Below are positions 46,489 through 54,645 of a stretch of 64,000 nt of DNA, piece by piece. The stretch is from contig JADJEI010000001.1 in the NCBI GenBank assembly GCA_016709155.1, forward strand, positions 1,798,001 through 1,862,000, read 5' to 3'. The position numbers were made by a program, and so were the translations under genes. This stretch comes from Ignavibacteriales bacterium (GTDB taxonomy: Bacteria > Bacteroidota > Ignavibacteria > Ignavibacteriales > Ignavibacteriaceae). Below the pieces are notes generated by a model. It did not search any database, was not told the DNA's origin, and saw only the letters and a list, made by a program, of their open reading frames with translations. The stretch's first letter is position 1. Every line of letters starts with the position of its first letter.

Positions 46489-47645
46489 CTAAGTTGTCTT
46501 TAGCACCGCCGACTGAACACCCACCAATAAAGCAAACACTAGCGACAACACCGGCGAGTTTATAAATCCCGCCGCCAAAGCAGACAAAAAACAATCCTGC
46601 CGTTGCAAACATAACAGCATAAATAATTGTTCTTGCATCCCCCCTATCTTTTCCCTTCTCAGAAATCTTATTTGATAAAAGAATACGAAGAAAATTAAAA
46701 GCAGGTAAGCGGCTAATCCAAGTAAACCGCTTTCAAAATAAACTTCGAGCAAATCATTGTGCCAGCTTCCAATTCCTTTATCCGCAAACTCTCTCTGTGA
46801 GGAAAAATTTCCGAAAATGTTTTCGGTCCATATCCAAGCAGAGGGTGGGTGAACAATATCTCGCCTGCTCCTTTATAAATTATGTCGCGGTCTGATAATT
46901 GCGTCGGCGCTTCAATCCTTTGATTAATCTGAATCGAATTATTCTGAAATGATAAGTATGATAGTGCAGCAGCGATAAGAATAATATAAATGAATTGCAG
47001 CAGTTTCATTCTTTTCAGAAGTAAAGAAGCTATAAGCATTGCAGCCGCAATTACAGCGTTTGTCCTCCCCAGCGAAGTGACGATTCCAACGAGAATAATA
47101 GCAGCAGCAAATATTCTTAACAATTGAAAGTATTTTATCTTTTTAACATTTTCTGCAAGCGCAAGCATGCAGCCAAGCCCGGTTAAAAGATAAGACGAGA
47201 AAGTAGAATAACCGGAAGAAAAAGATTCCGCTCTTTCAACAATGCTGAGATTAAACCGTACAATTCCAATCAGTGCAATTACAGCAGACGCAAATGAAAA
47301 ATAATAAACGATAGTTTTTATCTTTTCAACATCGAGCGCTTTGAGATAAAAACTAAATGAGAAAAAACATAAAAAGAATAAAATTTCTTTGTAAAGAATC
47401 TGCACACTCACTTCCGGAAACTCTGAAAAGACTAATGCCGCAAGCCTGACAACTAAATAAATCAAAAATACTTTAGAAAAAATATCGAAAGCATTCTTCT
47501 TTTCATTCCATTTTTCAAAAATCCACAACAGGCATAACACCCCCGCAAATAACTGCAGCAGTGCAAGCGATAATAAAAAACTTACCACAACTGCAATGAT
47601 AAGAAAATAAGATATATTGGAATTAAACCTGCTTGTAACTTTCAT
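46489..47645 (-). CDS. O-antigen ligase/polymerase-like membrane protein, frameshifted
   Basis: The first frame (46713-47645) starts MKVTSRFNSNISYFLIIAVV, has about nine membrane segments, the TSLGRTNAVIAAAML segment and the conserved GEILFTHPLLGYGPKTFSEIFP loop typical of Wzy/WaaL. It ends in a false tail. The shifted frame continues DKGIGSWHNDLLEVYFESGL then LGLAAYLLLIFFVFFYQIRF to 46489. The break lies in an AGAGAG run at about 46790-46800, and a second pair of shifts near 46590-46630 is likely (VMFATAGLFFV is read in the third frame). It probably joins or polymerises surface polysaccharide units. Confidence 0.7.
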
Positions 47646-47720
47646 TTACTTTATTGAAATGTTAAACAAAATTAACAATCTTTACCTCACCCTCAAAAAT
47701 AGTTTCTGCAAAATATAATT

Positions 47721-47831
47721 ATGATACTACTGTCCGATACTATGTCTACAGCAATAAAAAACTACTACATCACCGCACGAGGCATCCCGGCGGCAAATGT
47801 GGTGGGGCTGGATTTTATAATGAACAATTAA
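47721..47831 (+). pseudogene. Truncated copy of a TIGR03790-like gene
   Basis: A 36-codon frame ends in NYYITARGIPAANVVGLDFI, nearly identical to the end of the 50636-50860 gene. It stops after MNN just as that copy does, and the flanking DNA is duplicated too. A dead fragment. The rest of the 47646-48050 gap holds AT-rich AATTTAGC-type short repeats. Confidence 0.6.
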
Positions 47832-47970
47832 AAATGAATAATGAAAAATTGAACTCAGCAATTCAATCACATAGTGACAGGCAATTTAGCAATTTAGTAA
47901 TTTAACAATTCATCAATTCAACAATCATAAAAAATCATAACAGATCATAAAGATCAGCATACCATTGCGC
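47759..47970 (+). repeat. Direct repeat, copy A (about 210 bp; copy B at 50785-50998)
   Basis: From AACTACTACATCACCGC through GGGGCTGGATTTTATAATGA and on to AAATCATAACAGATCATAAA and CAGCATACCAT, this stretch matches 50785-50998 closely, differing mainly in the number of AATT(C/T)A(A/G)C units. The two copies flank the large YCF48-type gene. Confidence 0.8.
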
Positions 47971-48050
47971 TTGTTTTTTATTCGTGCAACAGATGAAAAT
48001 TCTTTTTAATTTACTCAAAGTAAAAACCAGAACTTACTACGAGGTACAAA

Positions 48051-50619
48051 ATGATACTAAAAATATTTCTCCCAATTCTGCTTTCATTGTTAATTTTAAT
48101 TCTTCATTGTTAATTGCCACCCAAGCTGCCGCCCCCACCTCAGACTATACACAGCAAACCGACACAAATAAAACTAAACCAGTACAAATCCGCCGGGGCA
48201 TAGAGTTGAAGGAAGGCTATCAGAGCTACGAACAGTTTTACGCGGGCAAAGATATGGCGGAGGAAAAGCGAAGTCACTTTCCACTTTCAGGCACAGGCAT
48301 GTGGACCGAGCTAAACCCAAAAGTACCAAGAGTAGATTATCTCGGTATTCACTTCGTTAATGCTGATACAGGTTGGGCAGTTGGTGATTTAGGAACTTTG
48401 ATAAAAACAACCGATGGAGGCAGTAGTTGGACAGTAAGCCAAACAAACACAGCAACACCAATACTGAAAGTACGAAGCTATAATGGACAGATTGTAGTAG
48501 CCAGCGGATTTGATGGACTAATACTTCGCTCTACATATGGAGGAGAGACTTTTGAACAGGTAACGAGTAATGTAACAGGAGACTTGTGGGGCCTACAAAT
48601 GTTGAACGATACACTTGGCTGGGCTTGCGGTAATGCAAACTCACTTGTTAAAACAACCGATGGAGGAATAAGTTGGCAGAGAATATTTACCCCGGGCTAC
48701 ACTTCTGATTACTGGTGGATAGATTTCTTAAATGAGAGTTATGGTTTTATAGCCGCAAACGGAAAAGTACTAAGAACGACTGACGGCGGAGAAAATTGGG
48801 AAATAATACAGGCGGGAGATAGCCAGCCATTATTTACGATTGATATAATAGATAGTCTGCATATTGCAGCAGGAGGCTATGGAGGTACCGGCTATCCCGC
48901 TAAAAACATATACAGCAGTGATGGCGGATATACGTGGATAAACGGCGGGCAAACAACCACTCACGAAATAAACTGCATAAAATATATAGATACTGATACC
49001 GGTTACATTGTGATGAGTGAAATAGGGATATACAAGACAACAAACAAAGGACAAAACTGGCAGTTTATTCCTGGGATAGAAGGAGTAGGTGAATACGAAC
49101 TCGCACTACTGCCTGAAATGATTGGTTACTCTGCAGGAACAAACTTAAAGATATTTAAAACTGAAAACGGGTATGATTACTGGAAGCGGTTAATAATAAA
49201 CGATAATTTCTCGGATGTATTTTTTCTGAATGAACAGAAGGGATTTGCAATAAGCAGTTATGGTTTGTCTAATTCAAGCGGCTTATACAAAACGGAAGAT
49301 GGCGGGATAAATTGGGAAAGAATAGCTGGAGCGCCGGACGGTGTTGATTTATTATTTCTGGATAATCTCAAGGGATTTATTGCCGGAACTCCATTCAGAA
49401 TATGGAAAACAACAGATTCTGGAAATAGTTGGTATATTACAAACCTAAGTGGACTTACTGATACGTTAGGTATTATAAATAAAATTTTCTTTATAAACAC
49501 AACGATCGGGTGGGCAGTTTCCGACCGGGGTGGAATATTGAAACCACTGATGCTGGTGAAAACTGGTGTGCTCAATTGAACGCGAGTATTTCTATTGGTT
49601 TTTATGGAATTTATTTTGTTGACTCTTTATACGGTTGGACAGCAAATTTAGGTGGAAGACCATATAAAACAACGGATGGGGGCAGCAACTGGATTCAGCA
49701 AACAGATTTAGATATTTGGGAGTCTCGAGATGTATTTTTTATAGATTATTTAAACGGATTCTTACTTGAGAGTAATAAACTTTATGAAACAACAGACGGG
49801 GGAATTACTTGGGTTCAAAACCAAAACCTCACAGGGTTTAGCATTGCTGAACTAAGTACTTACGAAGACAGTACTATCTTCATAATAGGGTATAAAACTT
49901 ATCGTTCGTTAAATGGAGGAGAAAGCTGGGATGAGTTTACAGAACTAGATGGTATCAGAATAACGGGACTAAATTTATCGAATTCCGGATCAGGTTATTC
50001 TGTGGGAGAATTGGGATTGATGTTGAAATATTATGATTCAACTTACGTCCCCGTTGAATTAATATCATTTCGTGGAGAGGCGAAAAATAATGAGATAATT
50101 CTAAACTGGCAGACAGCGAGTGAAATAAATAATCAAGGATTTGAGATTCAGAAATCAGAAGTCAGAAGTAAGAAATCGGATTGGGAAAAGATTGGTTTTG
50201 TTGAAGGAAAAGGAACCACAACCGAACAGCAGTTTTATTCTTTCATTGACAAAAATTTGACCAACAGTAGATATCGATATCGTCTTAAGCAAATAGACTT
50301 TGACGGAACATTTGAATATTCAGATATAATTGAAATTGAAATAGGAACTCCTTCTGAATTTCATCTTTTACAAAACTATCCAAATCCATTCAACCCCGAA
50401 ACTAATATTGATTATAGAGTATCAGAAGAAACGTTAGTTAATATTACGCTATATGATATAACAGGAAGAAAAATTATTGAATTGGTGAATGAAAAAAAAC
50501 AAACGGGGTATTATACCTTAAAATTGAAAGGAGGAGCATTAAGTTCAGGTATTTACTTTTATAGGTTGTTAACAAGTAGCGGATATACCGCCACAAAAAA
50601 ACTAACAATACTTAAATAA
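48051..50619 (+). CDS. T9SS-exported protein with YCF48/BNR-type repeats, frameshifted
   Basis: An ATG at 48051 with a GAGG site gives a signal peptide (MILKIFLPILLSLLILILHC), but that frame stops; the main frame (ORF from 47984) then runs from about SLLIATQAAAPTSDY. It has at least eight repeats of the form GWAVGDLGTLIKTTDGGSSW (YCF48-like beta-propeller). It shifts again at 49542-49546, where one A is missing (expected ILKTTDAGENW), and the last frame ends with a sorting domain: LQNYPNPFNPETNI, LYDITGRKIIELV, SSGIYFYRLL, TKKLTILK. So it was one surface protein of about 850 residues. No insertion in its sorting domain. Confidence 0.75.
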
Positions 50620-50635
50620 TATTAGGAGAAATAAA

Positions 50636-50860
50636 ATGAAAAAATTCCTTTGGATTGCAGTTCTCTTTCTTCAATGCTGTAAGATAGCAGAAGTACAGGC
50701 ACAAACTTATGCCAATATTCCAGGACCGGAGAATGTCTTAGTTGTTTACAATCTTAATTCAAGCGTATCTGATTCAGTTGCGAACTACTACGTCACCGCT
50801 CGAGGCATCCCGGGGACAAATGTGGTGGGGCTGGACTTTATAATGAACAATGGAAAATGA
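50636..50860 (+). pseudogene. N-terminal fragment of a TIGR03790-like secreted protein
   Basis: 74 residues: signal peptide MKKFLWIAVLFLQCCKIAEV(QA), then NIPGPENVLVVYNLNSSVSD, then VANYYVTARGIPGTNVVGL, and a stop in dispersed repeat DNA. The pattern VVYNxxSxxSxxxANYYxxxRGIPxxNVV is the beginning of TIGR03790-family proteins, which are normally several hundred residues long. A ribosome site (AGGAG) is intact, so a short product may still be made. Confidence 0.6.
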
Positions 50861-50998
50861 ATAATGAAAAATTGAACTCAGCAATTCAACAATTTAACAA
50901 TTCAGCAATTTAGCAATTCAACAATTCAGCAATTTAACAATTCATCAATTCAACAATCATAAAAAATCATAACAGATCATAAAGATCAGCGTACCATC
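50785..50998 (+). repeat. Direct repeat, copy B, including nine 8-bp units
   Basis: Partner of 47759-47970. Inside it, 50883-50954 consists of nine contiguous 8-base units AATT(C/T)A(A/G/T)C. The end (AAATCATAACAGATCATAAA...CAGCGTACCAT) also appears in rearranged form near 31085-31140. Confidence 0.8.
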
Positions 50999-51064
50999 CT
51001 GCAACCAGTTACAGCAATTAAACCTCTAAATCACTCTATTTTAACATTTTTATAAAAATATAGC

Positions 51065-51316
51065 CCCATCTGGTTAAATATTCTTTCCATTATTTAATAG
51101 TAAATTGCTATCTTTTAAAAGTATATTCTCATTTATTAAATGTAAAATGCTATTATTTTAATGTAAGTTTCTATTAAGTTAAAAATTTTTGCTATTATTT
51201 AAAATAATTTTGCTATTAAGTTAAATAATTTTACTATTCCATTAAAGTAATTTCCCATCTTGAAAGAGTAAAATTCTATCCGGTTATATATTATTGCCAT
51301 CCGTTTATATTAACTT
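51065..51316. repeat. Array of twelve degenerate repeats with exact 21-bp period
   Basis: Twelve contiguous units start at 51065 + 21n. The consensus is about NCYATYNNNTWAAANTAATTT; A at position 4, T at 5 and a pyrimidine at 6 are present in every unit, and T at position 10 in eleven. The units differ a lot in sequence but none has an insertion or deletion. All six reading frames contain stops, so it is not coding now. It ends 63 bases before the start of a small HTH gene. 21 bases equal two turns of the helix, so protein binding along one face is plausible. Confidence 0.75.
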
Positions 51317-51379
51317 GTCTTTGGTTCTTATTCTTTTTAATTTTCGTTAAAAATTTTCCATAAAATTATAGAGGTGCTT

Positions 51380-51736
51380 ATGCTCAAATTCACAATACCG
51401 CAAATGCTTAAACTTCGCATCATCAACCACCCCGTCGGCTTTTTAATGAAGAATGGTTTTCCCCGCCAAACTGCTTACAGAATCTGCTCGGGTAAGTTCA
51501 AAAACCTCACCGCTAAACAACTCGAAAAACTTTGCCTCGCACTCAAGTGCACACCCAACGACATTATCGAGTGGATCCCCGATGACGAAAAATTACTCGA
51601 ATCCAACCCACCCCTTGCGAAATTATTCAAAGTCTCCATCCCATACGAATTGCGTGATATGGCTAAAGATATCCCCTACGATAAACTTCACGCCTTCAGT
51701 CAAAAACTTGAAGAACTAAAAAAAGAATTCACTTGA
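51380..51736 (+). CDS. Small HTH (Cro/C1-type) DNA-binding protein
   Basis: 118 residues from the ATG at 51380, which has a GAGG site five bases upstream. Residues about 15-70 fit a Cro/C1-like HTH: GFLMKNGFPRQTAYRICSGK then LTAKQLEKLCLALKCTPNDI IEW-type sequence, closest to the HTH_26/YozG kind. The C-terminal half is helical (LHAFSQKLEELKKEF). Its promoter must lie in or next to the 21-bp array, which could be its own operator. Base and codon use (many CCC, CTC) differs somewhat from neighbours. Confidence 0.75.
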   Translation: MLKFTIPQMLKLRIINHPVGFLMKNGFPRQTAYRICSGKFKNLTAKQLEKLCLALKCTPNDIIEWIPDDEKLLESNPPLAKLFKVSIPYELRDMAKDIPYDKLHAFSQKLEELKKEFT

Positions 51737-51800
51737 TTTAAAACGACAGGTAAACTTCCCGGCGAAAACCCGAAGGTTACTTTTTTCACACCTTAGTAAT

Positions 51801-51808
51801 TATCTTTG
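51801..51808 (+). promoter_or_regulatory. Possible -7 box (TATCTTTG) of the MsbA-like gene
   Basis: TATCTTTG matches the Bacteroidota TAnnTTTG -7 box and lies 25 bases before the ATG at 51833. No clear -33 TTTG is visible, so support is moderate. Confidence 0.35.
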
Positions 51809-51832
51809 CAGAAACAATTTGATTATTTGTAA

Positions 51833-53653
51833 ATGAAAACATTCCGGCGCTTCTTTAAATACCTTAGACCGTATATCAAACCACTGATGCTGGCAAACTT
51901 TTTTATGCTGCTGTTTGTACTCTTCAGTTTATTTTCCATCGGCTTGATAATGCCGTTCATTGATCTTCTTTTCAATCAGGCGCCGGTGGAGTTTGTACAC
52001 AAAGATAATATCAGCATTCTCGACCTGCGCGAATTTTTATCTTACAAGCTGAGTGAAATCGTCTCGCAGTACACTAAAAGCGAGCTTGTAATTTATCTCT
52101 GTGTTTTGATGGTCATCGTTTTCTTTTTAAAAAATCTTTTTTCTTATCTGCAAACTTATTTTATGTCAATTGCCGAGCAGGGGATTATCCGGGACATTCG
52201 TTTGCAGCTTTACACGCACTTTCACAAACTTTCACTCGGATATTTTACCGAAGAGAAAAAAGGAATTTTAATTTCAAGAATCATCAACGATGTCCAAATA
52301 ATTAAAGATTCGATGATCGCTGTCATCAATAGTATTTTCCGTGACCCCCCGTTGATAATAATATTTTCTATCGTGCTGATGATCTTCAACTGGAAACTGA
52401 CGTTGCTGATTTTTGCTTTGCTGCCTGTTACCGGTCTGGTACTGGCAAAGATTGGCGATTCACTTAAACGAAAAAGCATTCGCTCACAAGAGCAGATTGC
52501 CGACATCACTTCAATCCTTGATGAAACTTTCGGAGCTATGAGAATTGTAAAAGCATTCGGGATGGAAGAATACGAAATAAAAAGATTCCGCGACGGTGAG
52601 AGAAATTATTTTTCCATTCTTACAAGCCTTGTTAGAAGGCGTGCCCTTGCAGCACCAATCACTGAATTCATCGGCGTTGTTACAATCACCATCATTCTAT
52701 ATTTCATTGGAAGCGAAATTGTAACCGGGAAAAGCTCAATGACACCGGGAGCGTTCTTCGTTTATCTCGGAATATTCTTTCAGATGATGCCTTCGATAAA
52801 ATTATTCGGACAAATGTTCAACAGTGTTCAGGAAGGTATCGCAGCATCAGAAAGAGTTTTCAGCATCCTCGATACCAAACCTAAAATATTTGACTCACCC
52901 GATGCTGTTGAATTAAAATCATTCGAGAGCCGCATTGAATTTAAAGATGCAAGCTTTCGTTACGAAAAAAGCGATCTCATTCTAAAAAATATTAATCTAA
53001 AAATTAATAAGGGGGAGATACTTGCAATTGTCGGTCCAAGCGGCGCAGGAAAATCATCGCTCGTTGATTTAATCCCAAGATTTTACGATACTGAATCCGG
53101 CTCTGTACTTATTGATGATACTGACATACGAAAAATAAAAATCACTTCACTTCGATCATTAATGGGAATCGTAACGCAGGAGACAATTCTTTTTAATGAT
53201 ACAATTAGAAATAATATTGCCTATGGAATGAAAGAGATCGGTCTCGAAAAAATTATCGAAGCATCACAGGCAGCGAATGCACACGACTTTATAAATGAAA
53301 TGGAAAGAGGCTACGATACTATCATCGGTGACCGCGGCGTTAAACTTTCCGGCGGTGAGCGGCAGCGTTTATCAATTGCACGTGCTCTGTTGAAAAATCC
53401 CCCCATCCTTATTCTTGATGAAGCAACATCTTCTCTTGATACCCAATCAGAACTGCTTGTTCAGCAGGCGATTGAAAGATTAATGAAAGGAAGAACATCA
53501 ATCGTAATTGCCCACAGGCTTTCAACAATTAAAAATGCAAATAAAATTATTGTCATCAATAATGGTGAGATAGTCGAGCAAGGCAGCCACGATCAGTTGA
53601 TTGGCCAGGATGGACTTTATAAAAAACTTTACAATATGCAGTTCAAGCTATAA
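51833..53653 (+). CDS. MsbA-like ABC exporter (permease fused to ATPase)
   Basis: 606 residues. The N-terminal 330 residues hold six membrane segments (type I exporter fold); the C-terminal half is the ATPase with Walker A VGPSGAGKSSLVDL, signature KLSGGERQRLSIARALL, Walker B ILILDEATSSLD and H-loop VIAHRLSTI. Typical for lipid A/glycolipid flippases, though multidrug exporters look the same. The next gene, a glycosyltransferase, starts on the base after its stop, so the pair is an operon probably for envelope glycolipids. Confidence 0.9.
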   Translation: MKTFRRFFKYLRPYIKPLMLANFFMLLFVLFSLFSIGLIMPFIDLLFNQAPVEFVHKDNISILDLREFLSYKLSEIVSQYTKSELVIYLCVLMVIVFFLKNLFSYLQTYFMSIAEQGIIRDIRLQLYTHFHKLSLGYFTEEKKGILISRIINDVQIIKDSMIAVINSIFRDPPLIIIFSIVLMIFNWKLTLLIFALLPVTGLVLAKIGDSLKRKSIRSQEQIADITSILDETFGAMRIVKAFGMEEYEIKRFRDGERNYFSILTSLVRRRALAAPITEFIGVVTITIILYFIGSEIVTGKSSMTPGAFFVYLGIFFQMMPSIKLFGQMFNSVQEGIAASERVFSILDTKPKIFDSPDAVELKSFESRIEFKDASFRYEKSDLILKNINLKINKGEILAIVGPSGAGKSSLVDLIPRFYDTESGSVLIDDTDIRKIKITSLRSLMGIVTQETILFNDTIRNNIAYGMKEIGLEKIIEASQAANAHDFINEMERGYDTIIGDRGVKLSGGERQRLSIARALLKNPPILILDEATSSLDTQSELLVQQAIERLMKGRTSIVIAHRLSTIKNANKIIVINNGEIVEQGSHDQLIGQDGLYKKLYNMQFKL

Positions 53654-54502
53654 ATGAAAGTCTGCGGCTTCACGCTTGTCCGAAACGGCGTAAAATATTT
53701 TTATCCTTTTAAGGAAGCTATCCTTTCTATTCTTCCTCTTTGCGATGAACTAATTGTTAATGTCGGTGATTCTGATGACGGCACTTTGTCTGCTGTTCAA
53801 TCAATTCAAAATGATAAAATAAAAATCATCAGCCGAAAATGGGATATGTCTTTGCGAGAGGGGGGTAAGCTTTTATCAATCGAAACAAACCAGGCACTAA
53901 AGCATTGCACAGGCGATTGGTGTTTCTACATCCAGGCGGACGAAGTACTGCACGAAAAATATATCCCCCCCGTTCTTTCTTCAATGAAAAATTATTTGGA
54001 TAATAATGAAGTTGAAGGATTAAGATTTCGCTACAAACATTTTTACGGTAGCTATGATTATTATCAGGACAATTATCGGAAGTGGTATATTAAAGAAGTT
54101 AGAATAATTAAAAATAGCAGAAACATTGTATCGTGGGGGGACGCAATGAATTTTCGTCACAAAGACACAACACCGGTTAAAGCGGTTGATATTGATGCAG
54201 AAATTTATCATTACGGTTGGGTTCGTCCACCCGATACTTTAATGACAAAGAGAATTGATTTTCACAAACTTTACCACACTGATGAGGTTGTTAAGCAGCT
54301 TGCCTCCTCCACAATAAATTATGATGACCTTGGTAATTTAAAATTGTTTACAGATTCCCATCCGGAGGTTATGAAGGATAGAATATCCGTGAGTAATTGG
54401 AAGTTCGATGCAAAACTAAACGAACAACTTCCTGAATTAATTAGAAAGCTTGCTGTCTTTTTCTATCCATTGACTAAAAGAATAAAAAGTTTTTTTACTT
54501 AA
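53654..54502 (+). CDS. Glycosyltransferase family 2
   Basis: 282-residue cytoplasmic or membrane-associated transferase. It starts KVCGFTLVRNGVKYFYPFKE and has ELIVNVGDSDDGT, then the donor-binding GDWCFYIQADEVLHE (variant DxD as QADE). No membrane segment is clear. It follows the exporter gene with no gap (TAA then ATG), so translation is probably coupled. Likely involved in lipopolysaccharide or glycolipid assembly. Confidence 0.83.
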   Translation: MKVCGFTLVRNGVKYFYPFKEAILSILPLCDELIVNVGDSDDGTLSAVQSIQNDKIKIISRKWDMSLREGGKLLSIETNQALKHCTGDWCFYIQADEVLHEKYIPPVLSSMKNYLDNNEVEGLRFRYKHFYGSYDYYQDNYRKWYIKEVRIIKNSRNIVSWGDAMNFRHKDTTPVKAVDIDAEIYHYGWVRPPDTLMTKRIDFHKLYHTDEVVKQLASSTINYDDLGNLKLFTDSHPEVMKDRISVSNWKFDAKLNEQLPELIRKLAVFFYPLTKRIKSFFT

Positions 54503-54531
54503 CTGAAGTTACGCAAAATCACAAAAACGGC

Positions 54532-54610
54532 ATGTCATACCCGCGAAAGCGGGTATCTACCATGCTAAAATAAACTAAAAAATGGATTCCCACTTTCGTG
54601 GGAATGACAT
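54532..54610. repeat. Palindromic element with two GNRA-type hairpins
   Basis: ATGTCAT (54532-54538) and ATGACAT (54604-54610) are complementary ends. Inside are ACCCGC-GAAA-GCGGGT (54539-54554) and TTCCCAC-TTTC-GTGGGAA (54587-54604). The second has GAAA in its loop on the opposite strand. It lies between two convergent genes and might also act as a two-way terminator. Confidence 0.75.
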
Positions 54611-54645
54611 TTGGAATTTTTCAGAAGTCCCTTTTAATGACAATT

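Noticed and set aside
46760..46785. Sigma-54-like TGGCAC...TTGCT on the minus strand
   Set aside because: The spacing between the two elements is one base too long, and it lies inside the O-antigen-ligase-like coding sequence.
51065..51316. CRISPR array
   Set aside because: Units are contiguous without spacers, only 21 bases long and diverged, and there are no cas genes. The same holds for the other tandem arrays in the window.
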